Shown here: positions 1 through 7,606 of the stretch, one piece after another
How the letters are laid out: the number at the start of each line of letters is the position of its first letter
Position numbering within the stretch: the stretch's first letter is position 1
Assembly (NCBI RefSeq): GCF_002764115.1
Contig: NZ_CP017940.1
Span: 3,446,501 to 3,510,500, forward strand
Length of the DNA stretch: 64,000 bases
Origin: Phyllobacterium zundukense
GTDB taxonomy: Bacteria > Pseudomonadota > Alphaproteobacteria > Rhizobiales > Rhizobiaceae
Direction: 5' to 3'
Notes under the pieces: model-generated
Seen by the model: the letters and a program-made list of their open reading frames with translations, nothing else
Told to the model about the DNA's origin: nothing
The model's database searches: none
Translations under genes and position numbers: made by a program

Positions 1-155
1 TTAACCTCGGCGATGACGATTTCTATGTGACACGCGGCATGCGTATTGCGCAGGTCGTTCTGGCACCGGTTGTCCAGCTTGCTGTCGAAGAGCGGCAGCA
101 TGCCAGCGACACGGCGCGCGGTACCGGGGGGTTCGGGTCAACGGGCACTTCTTGA
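1..155 (+). CDS. dut: dUTP diphosphatase (dUTPase), C-terminal part only
   Basis: The 5' end lies outside the window; the visible frame (from base 3) gives about 50 codons ending in TGA at 153-155. It contains RIAQVVLAP, matching dUTPase motif 4, and GTGGFGSTG, the glycine-rich motif 5 that closes over the nucleotide phosphates. The enzyme hydrolyses dUTP to dUMP and PPi, supplying dTMP synthesis and keeping uracil out of DNA. It works as a cytosolic trimer in which motif 5 of one subunit covers another's active site. The tail ends GSTGTS, as expected for a complete C-terminus. The next gene starts 23 bp downstream. Confidence 0.9.
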   Translation, partial: NLGDDDFYVTRGMRIAQVVLAPVVQLAVEERQHASDTARGTGGFGSTGTS

Positions 156-178
156 TTGAATTCGACTGGGAGGTCGTC

Positions 179-997
179 ATGGACAAGGGCAGGGTTTTCC
201 GTCAGCTGCATGAAGGACCCGAGATTTTTCTCATGCCCAATCCATGGGATCCGGGGACGACAAAATTTCTCGCCTCCCTGGGTTTCAAGGCGCTCGCGAC
301 CAGCAGCGCAGGCTTCGCGTTTTCACGTGGATTGCCGGACGGTGGAATCACCTTCGATGTAATGATGCAGCATTGCCGCGATCTTGTTGCGGCAACGGAC
401 CTACCGATCTCCGGTGATCTGGAGAAGGGCAAGGGCGACAGTGCCGACAGCGCTGCAGAGACAATCTTTGCTGCCGAAGCGGCCGGTCTTGCCGGCTGTT
501 CCATCGAGGACTTTTCGGGCGATCCGGACAAGCCCATTTATGATTTTTCGCTGGCCGTCGAACGTGTTGCTGCCGCTGCCGAAGCCGCGCGTGCGCTCAG
601 GAGCGATTTTGTTTTCACAGCCCGCGCCGAAAATTTTCTGCATGGCAAGACTGATTTCGACGACACGCTCAAGCGTTTGCAAGCCTTCGAAAAGGCTGGC
701 GCCGATGTGCTGTTTGCCCCGGGTATTTCCGATCTCGAGCGCATCCGCACGATCTGCGCATCGGTTTCAAAACCGGTAAGTGTACTGGCTCCGGCGTCGC
801 TTACGGTCAGCCAACTCGCGTCAGCCGGTGTGCGCCGGATTTCACTCGGCCCGCGCCTGACGACGGCTGCCTTTACAGCGGTACGCGATGCTGTGCGCGA
901 GGTTCTGGACAAGGGCACCTTCGAATTTACCAAGACAGGCGTGCCATTTAGCGATCTGCAACAGCTGTTTTCACAAGGCACGGATAAGGATAGTTGA
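179..997 (+). CDS. isocitrate lyase/PEP mutase family protein
   Basis: A 272-aa cytosolic TIM-barrel protein of the PEP mutase/isocitrate lyase superfamily. The start (NPWDPGTTKFLASLGFKALA), the acidic metal-site strand (SGDLEKGKGDSAD), the GCSIEDFSG segment and FTARAENF follow the carboxyphosphonoenolpyruvate mutase / oxaloacetate decarboxylase subgroup. The KKCGH loop of true isocitrate and methylisocitrate lyases is absent, so C-C cleavage or decarboxylation of a 2-oxoacid is more likely than isocitrate lyase activity. I chose ATG 179 because GGGAGG lies about 6 nt upstream. The HAD gene follows after one base, suggesting co-transcription. The exact substrate is unknown. Confidence 0.8.
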   Translation: MDKGRVFRQLHEGPEIFLMPNPWDPGTTKFLASLGFKALATSSAGFAFSRGLPDGGITFDVMMQHCRDLVAATDLPISGDLEKGKGDSADSAAETIFAAEAAGLAGCSIEDFSGDPDKPIYDFSLAVERVAAAAEAARALRSDFVFTARAENFLHGKTDFDDTLKRLQAFEKAGADVLFAPGISDLERIRTICASVSKPVSVLAPASLTVSQLASAGVRRISLGPRLTTAAFTAVRDAVREVLDKGTFEFTKTGVPFSDLQQLFSQGTDKDS

Positions 998-998
998 A

Positions 999-1655
999 AT
1001 GACGCGCCCCGATCTGGTTATTTTCGACTGTGACGGGGTTCTCGTCGATACCGAAACACTCGCCAATCACCATCTCGTCAAGATGCTCGGTGCGTCCGGC
1101 TATCCAATCACCTTCGAAGAGGCCCGCAAGAATCTTTGCGGCATGCCAATGCGGGCGGTGAAGGAGAAGGTTGAGGCGGAAGGCTATTCACTCGGTGAGG
1201 ATTTTGTGGACCGCTGGTATCAGGCCATCCCCATCATTTTTGAAAATGGTGTCGAAGCCATCCCCTACATTAAAGACGTTATTACGGCAGTGAAAAAGGC
1301 TGAACTCCCCTATTGCGTGGCTTCATCCGCCAATGTCGAAAAGATGCATATCACGCTCGGCAAGACCGGTCTTATCGGTCATTTCCAGGACGTGCTCTAC
1401 AGCGCCTCCATGGTGGCCCGCGGCAAGCCATTTCCCGACCTGTTTCTGCATGCGGCAAAGGAGATGGGCTGCGAACCATCCCAGGCGGTTGTGATCGAGG
1501 ACAGTGTTGCCGGTACGAAAGCCGGCACGGCCGCCGGTATGCGAGTCTTCTCCTATTGCGGCGATGAACATGCGGATGTGGAAGGTTTGACTGCGGCGGG
1601 CGGCATTCTTTTTGACGACATGCGCAACCTGCCTGCGCTGCTGGGGATTGCCTGA
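999..1655 (+). CDS. HAD superfamily hydrolase, subfamily IA
   Basis: A 218-aa HAD phosphatase close to the phosphoglycolate phosphatase/beta-phosphoglucomutase group. Motif I is FDCDGVLVD (nucleophile and acid/base Asp), motif II is the VASSAN serine, motif III is the lysine in ARGKPFPD, and motif IV is VIEDSVAG. A helical cap (about residues 15-85) sits between motifs I and II, typical of C1 caps that admit small phosphorylated metabolites. ATG 999 has AAGGA about 8 nt upstream and the stop overlaps the next ATG (TGATG). The operon setting suggests dephosphorylation of a small metabolite, but the substrate cannot be read from sequence. Confidence 0.85.
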   Translation: MTRPDLVIFDCDGVLVDTETLANHHLVKMLGASGYPITFEEARKNLCGMPMRAVKEKVEAEGYSLGEDFVDRWYQAIPIIFENGVEAIPYIKDVITAVKKAELPYCVASSANVEKMHITLGKTGLIGHFQDVLYSASMVARGKPFPDLFLHAAKEMGCEPSQAVVIEDSVAGTKAGTAAGMRVFSYCGDEHADVEGLTAAGGILFDDMRNLPALLGIA

Positions 1656-2659
1656 TGGACGGGCCGTTGAAGGTCATCGACATGCACACGGGCGGCGAGC
1701 CCCTGCGTATCATCACCAGCGGTTACCCTGGACTGCCCAAGGCAACGATCCTTGAAAAACGCGCCTATGTCCGCGACAAGCTGGATCACTTGCGCAAGAT
1801 ATTGATCTTCGAACCCCGCGGCCACTACGACATGTATGGCGCTTTGCTGGTGGAGCCGAATCTGCCCGGCGCTGACCTCGCGGTGCTGTTCATGCACAAT
1901 GAGGGTTATTCGACCATGTGCGGCCATGCGATCATCGCGCTTGGCCGCTATGCAGTTGATTACGGTATCGTGCCCAAGACCGAGCCGGTGACGACGGTTC
2001 GCATTGAATGTCCCTGCGGAATGGTCGTGGCTTCGGTAGAAGTGCGGGACGGCAAATCCGGCGGCGTTTCTTTCGATAGCGTACCGGCCTTCCTGTTCGC
2101 TACGGACCAGAGCATCGACCTGCCTGGTTTCGGCACGGTCAAATTCGACGTTTCGTATGGCGGCGCTTTCTATGCACTGGCGGATTGCCACCAATTCGGC
2201 CTCGAGTTTGGCCGCGATCCGGCACGAAAGTTTATCGAGGCTGCGACCATTTTGACGGAAGCGGTAAAAGAGGCGGTGCCGCTCGACCACCCCGACCACA
2301 AGGATCTGGCGTTCCTCTACGGCTCGATCCTGACGGATGGCGTTGATGCCTGGAATGAAGGCCCGACGAAGAACGTGTGTATCTTCGCCGATGCCCAGCT
2401 TGACCGCTCGCCCACCGGTTCAGGTGTCACAGCCCGCCTGGCAGCAATGCACGCCAAAGGCCAGATCCGCGAAGGGAATGCACGCATGTTCGAGAGCATC
2501 GTCGGGTCGCGCTTTGCCGGTTTTGTTGCCTCGCAGACCAAGGCCGGCGATTTCGATGCCATCACCGCACGCGTTTCCGGCCATGCCTATTACAGCGGCA
2601 AGGCGGAGTTTGTCGTCGAAGAGAACGACCCTCTGGGACAGGGTTTTCTCGTTATCTGA
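1655..2659 (+). CDS. proline racemase family protein, probable trans-3-hydroxy-L-proline dehydratase
   Basis: A 334-aa proline racemase-fold protein: MHTGGEP near the N-terminus, the first active-site loop MCGHAII with Cys89, and the second loop DRSPTGSG. Proline racemases and 4-hydroxyproline epimerases carry Cys in both loops. Here the second is Thr254, the Cys/Thr pair known from the human trans-3-hydroxy-L-proline dehydratase, which dehydrates rather than epimerises. By this logic the product would be delta-1-pyrroline-2-carboxylate. The ATG overlaps the HAD stop by one base, so translation is probably coupled. No hydroxyproline transporter or pyrroline reductase is adjacent, so the pathway assignment is inference. 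Confidence 0.75.
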   Translation: MDGPLKVIDMHTGGEPLRIITSGYPGLPKATILEKRAYVRDKLDHLRKILIFEPRGHYDMYGALLVEPNLPGADLAVLFMHNEGYSTMCGHAIIALGRYAVDYGIVPKTEPVTTVRIECPCGMVVASVEVRDGKSGGVSFDSVPAFLFATDQSIDLPGFGTVKFDVSYGGAFYALADCHQFGLEFGRDPARKFIEAATILTEAVKEAVPLDHPDHKDLAFLYGSILTDGVDAWNEGPTKNVCIFADAQLDRSPTGSGVTARLAAMHAKGQIREGNARMFESIVGSRFAGFVASQTKAGDFDAITARVSGHAYYSGKAEFVVEENDPLGQGFLVI

Positions 2660-2677
2660 TAGCAAGCGAAAGTTATT

Positions 2678-2728
2678 CAACCAAATGGTTGACTAATAAC
2701 GCTTGCGATGATATTAAACCATATGGTT
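2678..2728 (+). promoter_or_regulatory. arsR promoter with two palindromic operators
   Basis: Two related palindromes occur: CAACCAAATGGTTG at 2678-2691 (six-base arms around AA) and AACCATATGGTT at 2717-2728 (perfect). Between and across them lie TTGACT (2689-2694) and TATTAA (2712-2717), separated by 17 bp, a good sigma-70 match. The first palindrome overlaps the -35 box; the second overlaps the last base of the -10 box and the start region. Binding by the ArsR protein to both would block RNA polymerase, giving autorepression of the arsR-SRPBCC operon. Function is inferred from symmetry and position. Confidence 0.65.
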
Positions 2729-3127
2729 GAATTTCAGACACCCCATCTCGACGCCGTCTTCCATGCCCTCTCCGATCCGACACGAAGGGCCATGCTGCAT
2801 CGGCTTACGGACGGAGAGCGTTCGGTCAGCGATCTCGCGACACCCTTCAACATGTCGCTGGCGGGCGCATCGAAACATATCAAGGTCCTGGAAGGTGCCG
2901 GGCTGGTCCGCAGGCATGTCCAGGGCAGGACGCATATGTGCCAGCTTGAAGCGGCGCGGCTTGCCGAAGCACAGGAATGGCTGCGCACATATGAAAGGTT
3001 CTGGACTGCGCGTCTGGATGATCTTGAGGAAATCCTGCGCGCCGAGGATCACGCCGCAGCTCAGACGGCCGAGAAACTGCCAAAGAACCCATCAACACCT
3101 GAAAAAACGTCAAGGAGACAGAAATGA
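2723..3127 (+). CDS. ArsR family winged-helix transcriptional regulator
   Basis: A 134-aa (from ATG 2723) ArsR/SmtB-type winged-helix repressor. The opening HALSDPTRRAMLHRL is the classic family start, and MSLAGASKHIKVLEGAGLV is the recognition helix, followed by the wing (RRHVQGRTH). No metal-binding ELCVCDL-type motif is visible, so this belongs to the non-metal subgroup that usually precedes an SRPBCC/AHSA1 gene, as here. An upstream ATG at 2708 is possible, but neither start has a Shine-Dalgarno. The promoter predicts transcription beginning at about 2723, so the message may be leaderless. The stop overlaps the next start (ATGA). Confidence 0.85.
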   Translation: MVEFQTPHLDAVFHALSDPTRRAMLHRLTDGERSVSDLATPFNMSLAGASKHIKVLEGAGLVRRHVQGRTHMCQLEAARLAEAQEWLRTYERFWTARLDDLEEILRAEDHAAAQTAEKLPKNPSTPEKTSRRQK

Positions 3128-3666
3128 ACGAGCATGTTGGAAATGATCGGCTCGGCGTTGTCACCGCGCCTCGTACGGTTCGCATCGAACGCATCCTGCC
3201 GGGCCCTATTGAACGGGTCTGGGCATATCTGACGGAATCGGACAAGCGCAAGAAATGGCTGGCGCAGGGCCCGATGGCCAATTATGTCGGCGGTGACGTC
3301 AAACTGACCTTTTACCATTCGCAACTTACGGACGAAACGACACCGGCCGAATTCAAGAAATTGGAAGGCACATCCAATGAGGGCAAGGTTCTTCGTTATG
3401 AACCGCCACATGTCTTGAGCATTACCTGGCCCGACGGGGGACAGGATTCCGAGGTCACGTTCGAGCTCGAAGCGAAAGGCCCCGACACTTCGCTGAGGGT
3501 AACGCATACGCGCCTTGCCAGTGCCGATTCCATGGTCATGGTTGCGAGCGGCTGGCACACCCATCTCGGCGTGCTCATCGATCATCTCAATGGAGACAAG
3601 CCGTCGGGATTCTGGGGCAACTTCGAACGACTCAGAAAGGAATACACCCAGATTATCGTCGAATAG
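3124..3666 (+). CDS. SRPBCC (AHSA1/START-like) family protein
   Basis: A 180-aa single-domain protein of the SRPBCC/AHSA1 fold. Supporting stretches are RIERILPGPIERVWAYLTES, with the conserved Trp and basic residues, WLAQGPM, the central strand ITWPDGGQDSEVTFELE, and the C-terminal helix VASGWHTHLGVLIDHLNG. Members bind hydrophobic ligands in a deep cavity; ArsR-linked members are thought to respond to or process small toxic compounds. GGAGA is just upstream, and the ATG overlaps the arsR stop by four bases, so the two proteins are translationally coupled. The ligand is unknown. Confidence 0.8.
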   Translation: MNEHVGNDRLGVVTAPRTVRIERILPGPIERVWAYLTESDKRKKWLAQGPMANYVGGDVKLTFYHSQLTDETTPAEFKKLEGTSNEGKVLRYEPPHVLSITWPDGGQDSEVTFELEAKGPDTSLRVTHTRLASADSMVMVASGWHTHLGVLIDHLNGDKPSGFWGNFERLRKEYTQIIVE

Positions 3667-3691
3667 AACCGTAAGGGCTTACTTACACAAT

Positions 3692-3720
3692 GTCGAGGCC
3701 GGCGCCGTGCCAGCCTCGAC
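3692..3720. terminator. hairpin between convergent genes
   Basis: GTCGAGGC and GCCTCGAC form an eight-base-pair stem, continued inside by GGC/GCC after one C-A mismatch. It lies between the + strand SRPBCC gene (ends 3666) and the - strand GNAT gene (ends 3726). There is no clear U-tract on either side, so this may be a bidirectional transcript end or only an mRNA-stabilising hairpin. Confidence 0.4.
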
Positions 3721-3725
3721 GGCAA

Positions 3726-4253
3726 TTAGTTGGGGCGAAACGCCCGTTCCAAAAGTATGACGGGCTCATCTGTATAGGTTGTCTCGAGGACCTTGTTAAA
3801 GCCGTTCTTTTCGGCAATTCGCAACGAGGCGGAATTTTCCGGCGATATGATGCAAAGCGCCCGATCCTGCTTGAAGAATGTATCGCCCCAGTTGACAACC
3901 CTCGCAAGCGCTTCGCTGCCATAGCCCTTGCCGTGAATTTCCGGCGCAAGGACCCACCCCATTTCCGGCGCGTCACCGAACGGCGGACTGATCTCCCGCT
4001 GAAAATCGGCAAAGCCGAGCTCGCCGACAAAGCGTCCCGTTGCCTTGTCTTCCATTGCCCAGAAGCCATAACCGATCAGGGGCCAGAGACCGGCATAGCG
4101 CAAGAGGCGAGCCCAGGATTGCTCGCGGGTCGATGGCTTTCCCGTTATCTGCGTGTAGATCGTGGGATGCTGCCACATGGCGTGAACCGCCTCAAAATCC
4201 TCGCGCCGATGGGGACGCAGGATAAGGCGGTCGGTTTCAAGGGTGGGAATCAT
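3726..4253 (-). CDS. GNAT family N-acetyltransferase, RimJ/RimL type
   Basis: A 175-aa acetyltransferase. It begins TLETDRLILRPHRREDFEAV, the hallmark start of the RimJ/RimL subgroup. MGWVLAPEIHGKGYGSEAL is the acetyl-CoA pyrophosphate loop (Q/RxxGxG/A type, here HGKGYG), and SLRIAEKNGFNKV is the usual late helix-strand. Members acetylate N-terminal amines of proteins or small amines with acetyl-CoA in the cytosol; the acceptor is not predictable. The gene converges on the SRPBCC gene and stands alone, starting about 40 bp from the coaBC stop. Confidence 0.8.
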   Translation of the reverse strand: MIPTLETDRLILRPHRREDFEAVHAMWQHPTIYTQITGKPSTREQSWARLLRYAGLWPLIGYGFWAMEDKATGRFVGELGFADFQREISPPFGDAPEMGWVLAPEIHGKGYGSEALARVVNWGDTFFKQDRALCIISPENSASLRIAEKNGFNKVLETTYTDEPVILLERAFRPN

Positions 4254-4290
4254 GGATGGTACTCCGTTTTCACGGTTATCGGTCTTAGCC

Positions 4291-5685
4291 CTAAACCTCC
4301 ACCGTCTGCAATGCAGCGGCGATCCTGGCAGCCAGTCGTTCGGCCACCTCGTCCTTGCTCATGTCCGGCCATTCCTCCACGCCTGAACGGGTGACGATGC
4401 GCACGGCGTTGCGATCGCCGCCCATGACACCGGTCTCATGACTGACATCGTTGGCCACGATCCAGTCGGCACCCTTCTTGTCGAGCTTCTTGCGCGCGTT
4501 CTTCAGCAGATCCTGGGTTTCCGCGGCAAAGCCAACAACGAGGCGTGGTCGCAATTTACTGTGGCCGACGCCGGCCAGAATATCGGGATTCTCGACCATT
4601 TGCAGTGCTGGGGCTTTTTCACCAGGCTTTTTCTTGATCTTTTCGCCAGCCTCCTTTGCCGTGCGCCAGTCCGCCACGGCAGCGACCATGACAGCGGCAT
4701 CGGCGGGCAGGAACTGCTCCACCGCATCACGCATCTCACGCGCGGACTCGACGCGGGTCACCGCAACGCCTTCGGGGTCAGGAATTGTCACAGGACCGGA
4801 AACCAGCCGTACCGTGGCGCCGAGCCTCGCCAGTGCTGCGGCGATAGCGTGGCCCTGCTTGCCGGAGGAACGATTGGCGATATAGCGCACCGGATCAATC
4901 GGCTCATGGGTCGGGCCCGAGGTCATGATGACGGTCTTGCCTGTCAGCGGCTTGGGACGGCGGTCGAGCAGCGTCTCGATCGCCGCAACAATCTCCAGCG
5001 GTTCGGCCATGCGGCCCGCACCGCTTTCACCACTCTCCGCCATCTCGCCGCTGTTCGGACCGACAAAACGGATGCCGTCCTTCTCCAGAGTCGCGCGGTT
5101 GCGTTTCGTGGCCGGATGGTCCCACATTTTCGGGTTCATTGCCGGGGCGATCAGGACGCGCTTGTCGGTCGCCATAAGCACCGCAGATGCCAGGTCGTTC
5201 GCAAGACCATTTGCCATTTTGGCCATGAGATCGGCCGTCGCCGGCGCAACGACGATCAAATCGGCTTCACGCGACAGGCGGATATGGCCGACATCGTGCT
5301 CGTCCTCGCGGGAGAAAAGCTCGGTGAAGACTTTGTCAGCGGCGAGCGCGCCGACAGCCAGCGGCGTCACAAATTCTTCCGCCGCCTTGGTCACGACCGG
5401 CCGCACCTGGGCGCCCCGTTCGCGCAATCGCCGGATGAGGTCAAGGCATTTATAGGCGGCGATACCGCCGCCTATGATCAGAAGTACGCGCCGGCCGGAT
5501 AATGAGCCCGACACGGCGGAAGGCTCGCCCACCACGGCAGCCACAGTCCCGAACGGCGTGGTATTTGCCAGATCGCCGAGAAGGAGCCGGACCTCTTCTT
5601 CCATCGAACGTCCGTGCGCGGCGGCACGCAGGCGCAATTTTTCCTTGATGGTGTCGTCAAGATTGCGGATTGTGATGCTGGCCAT
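4291..5685 (-). CDS. coaBC: CoaBC (Dfp) with N-terminal FitA-like ribbon-helix-helix domain
   Basis: A 464-aa bifunctional enzyme of coenzyme A synthesis. The CoaC part (about 65-250) decarboxylates 4'-phosphopantothenoylcysteine; it shows IIGGGIAAYK, the catalytic His134 in HIRL, and PAMNPKMW (Asn184). The CoaB part (about 260-464) ligates cysteine to phosphopantothenate and shows the TSGPTHEPIDPVRYI start, ADWR and KIKKK. Unusually, residues 1-37 (MASITIRNLDD, then KLRLRAAAHGRSMEEEVR) match the FitA/Arc ribbon-helix-helix antitoxin fold, not part of E. coli Dfp. ATG 5685 is chosen because it begins this domain exactly; upstream in-frame ATGs exist. The gene follows ubiB on the same strand. 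Confidence 0.92.
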   Translation of the reverse strand: MASITIRNLDDTIKEKLRLRAAAHGRSMEEEVRLLLGDLANTTPFGTVAAVVGEPSAVSGSLSGRRVLLIIGGGIAAYKCLDLIRRLRERGAQVRPVVTKAAEEFVTPLAVGALAADKVFTELFSREDEHDVGHIRLSREADLIVVAPATADLMAKMANGLANDLASAVLMATDKRVLIAPAMNPKMWDHPATKRNRATLEKDGIRFVGPNSGEMAESGESGAGRMAEPLEIVAAIETLLDRRPKPLTGKTVIMTSGPTHEPIDPVRYIANRSSGKQGHAIAAALARLGATVRLVSGPVTIPDPEGVAVTRVESAREMRDAVEQFLPADAAVMVAAVADWRTAKEAGEKIKKKPGEKAPALQMVENPDILAGVGHSKLRPRLVVGFAAETQDLLKNARKKLDKKGADWIVANDVSHETGVMGGDRNAVRIVTRSGVEEWPDMSKDEVAERLAARIAAALQTVEV

Positions 5686-5752
5686 ATGATTGCACTTTCG
5701 CGAAGACACCACGCAATTTGCAATCATTGATATCACCAATGGCAGTATTTCT

Positions 5753-7330
5753 TCAAGAGACTAGCTTGTAAGTGATCATGACAAGGCAAATTGCAATCAC
5801 CCACAGAGCAATACGCCCGGAGCGAGTGTGCCTCGCCTCCGCCTTGCCGATTGCCTTGGCTGTCTGTTCGTCAAAGCGCAGACCATTTGCCGCCATCTGG
5901 TCGAGTTCCTGTGACAAGCGATCGGCGCGTGCCAGGAGTTCGGGCGCCTGGCGGGCAAGATGCAGTAGAGCATTCGCACCGTCGCGGGCATCAATGAGAA
6001 TGCCTTGCGGGCCGAGATTGCGGCGTATCCAGCCGCCGACAACCGGCTCGGAGGCTTTCCACATGTTGAAATGCGGATCCAACGTACGTGATACGCCTTC
6101 AACGACGACCATGGTCTTTTGCAGCATGACGAGCTCGGGCCGGGTTTCCATGTCGAATAACTCGGTGACCTCGAAAAGCAGTGTCAGCAGTTTCGCCATG
6201 GAAATCGTTTCCGCCGGCTGGCCATGGATCGGCTCGCCAATGGCGCGGATTGCCTGGGCAAAGCTCGATACATCATGATGATGCGGCACATAGCCCGCTT
6301 CGAAATGCACTTCGGCGACCCGTGCGTAATCTCGGGTGATGAACCCGTAGAGAATCTCGGCAAGGAAGCGGCGTTCCTTCTTGCCCAGGCGGCCGGTAAT
6401 GCCAAAATCCACCGCAACAATATGACCATCGGAATCGACGAAGAGATTGCCGGGATGCATGTCGGCATGGAAGAAGCCGTCGCGCAATGTGTGGCGCAGG
6501 AACGACTGGATCAGCGTTTCCGCGAGCTTGATGAGATTATGGCCGGCAGCGCGCAAACCTTCGATGTCCGACATTTTCACGCCGTCGATCCATTCGAGCG
6601 TCAGCACGTCGCGTCCGGTGCGCTCCCAATCCACAGTTGGAACACGGAACCCCGGATCGTCCTTGGTGTTTTCACCAATTTCCGACAGTGCCGCCGCCTC
6701 AAGCCGCATGTCCATTTCGATACGGGTGGTTTGCGCGAGCGTACGCGTGACTTCGATGGGACGCAGGCGGCGCGTGGCAGGCACATAACGCTCCTGCCAT
6801 TTCGCCACCAGGAAAAAGCTCTCCAAATCATTGTTGAACCGCTGGCGGACACCCGGGCGCACCACCTTGACGGCGACCTTCTTGAGCTCGCCATTGCTTC
6901 TGACGAAGGCCGGGTGCACCTGCGCAATCGACGCGGCAGCCATTGGTTCGTTAAAGCTTACATAAAGATCCTGGACTGACCGTCCGAGCGAGCCTTCGAT
7001 TGCCTTGACCGAAGCCTCCATCGGAAAGAAATCAAGCTGGTCCTGCAAGAGCGCAAGATCGTCCGCCACCTCATTTCCGACCACGTCAGGCCGCGTTGCC
7101 AGGAATTGGCCAAGCTTGACGTAGGATGGACCGAGTTTGTTGATGGCGCGCGACATACGCTCGGAGCGCTGGGCGGTCATTGCACGCCGGCGGGCCAAGA
7201 GCCCGGCCATGCGATGACCAAACGCAGGAAGACCGCTCAAGCCTTCCGCAGGCAAGGCAGATATGACGCCCTCACGCGTCATGATCCATCCGGCCCGCAT
7301 CAGGCGAAATGTTGCTGCAAGCTTACTCAT
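5753..7330 (-). CDS. ubiB: UbiB family protein, ubiquinone biosynthesis regulatory kinase-like/ATPase
   Basis: A 525-aa member of the ABC1/ADCK/UbiB family needed for ubiquinone synthesis. The KxGQ motif (LGPSYVKLGQFLATRPD), the alanine-rich loop replacing the kinase P-loop (AAASIAQVHPA), the catalytic-loop region FFHADMHPGNLF and VAVDFGITGRLG are all present. The C-terminus (GRIALWVIAICLVMITYKLVS) is a single membrane anchor, so the protein is attached to the inner membrane, where it supports the Ubi enzyme complex. ATG 7330 follows GGAAAGAG, which is part of the right end of an inverted repeat. The gene lies between ubiE and coaBC, all leftward. Confidence 0.92.
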   Translation of the reverse strand: MSKLAATFRLMRAGWIMTREGVISALPAEGLSGLPAFGHRMAGLLARRRAMTAQRSERMSRAINKLGPSYVKLGQFLATRPDVVGNEVADDLALLQDQLDFFPMEASVKAIEGSLGRSVQDLYVSFNEPMAAASIAQVHPAFVRSNGELKKVAVKVVRPGVRQRFNNDLESFFLVAKWQERYVPATRRLRPIEVTRTLAQTTRIEMDMRLEAAALSEIGENTKDDPGFRVPTVDWERTGRDVLTLEWIDGVKMSDIEGLRAAGHNLIKLAETLIQSFLRHTLRDGFFHADMHPGNLFVDSDGHIVAVDFGITGRLGKKERRFLAEILYGFITRDYARVAEVHFEAGYVPHHHDVSSFAQAIRAIGEPIHGQPAETISMAKLLTLLFEVTELFDMETRPELVMLQKTMVVVEGVSRTLDPHFNMWKASEPVVGGWIRRNLGPQGILIDARDGANALLHLARQAPELLARADRLSQELDQMAANGLRFDEQTAKAIGKAEARHTRSGRIALWVIAICLVMITYKLVS

Positions 7331-7332
7331 TA

Positions 7333-7602
7333 AGAGCTCTTTCCGACCATATTGACCTATTCTGACGGAGGCATGTTGTGACAAGAACAAGCAAAGACAG
7401 GAAGACCCGCACTTTTGGTGCGGGCGAGTGGCTTTGCGCCGGGATTGGAGCAACAGGCCCCGTCCCTTCGGGTTTCCGGCTGGCGGACACCCACTTTGTC
7501 AGGCGGCTTCGCCCGATGCACCACATCGACCTCGCCACCTTCCGCGTGGATTGTCTCGCCAGCCGAGAAACAGAATAGGTCAATATGGTCGGAAAGAGCT
7601 CT
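7333..7602. repeat. 270-bp segment bounded by perfect 32-bp inverted repeats between ubiE and ubiB
   Basis: Bases 7333-7364 and 7571-7602 are exact reverse complements over 32 bp. The outermost eight bases, AGAGCTCT, are palindromic and so also form a direct repeat, compatible with an 8-bp target duplication around 24-bp terminal inverted repeats (TTCCGACCATATTGACC onward). The 206-bp interior has no convincing gene. The left arm ends two bases before the ubiB ATG and supplies its ribosome-binding site (GGAAAGAG on the - strand); the right arm begins four bases after the ubiE stop. It could be a MITE-like insertion, an invertible segment or a regulatory RNA structure. Confidence 0.85.
7406..7424. 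other. small perfect hairpin inside the ubiE-ubiB intergenic repeat
   Basis: CCCGCAC and GTGCGGG form a seven-pair stem with loop TTTTG. It lies within the 206-bp interior flanked by the 32-bp inverted repeats. On the ubiB-coding strand no run of T follows, so it is not an obvious terminator; it may stabilise the ubiE message or nucleate folding of the larger inverted repeat. Confidence 0.5.
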
Positions 7603-7606
7603 GAAA

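Noticed and set aside
4438..5502. 355-codon open frame on the + strand inside coaBC
   Set aside because: It is the antisense shadow of coaBC; composition (His- and Arg-rich) and lack of homology show it is not a gene.
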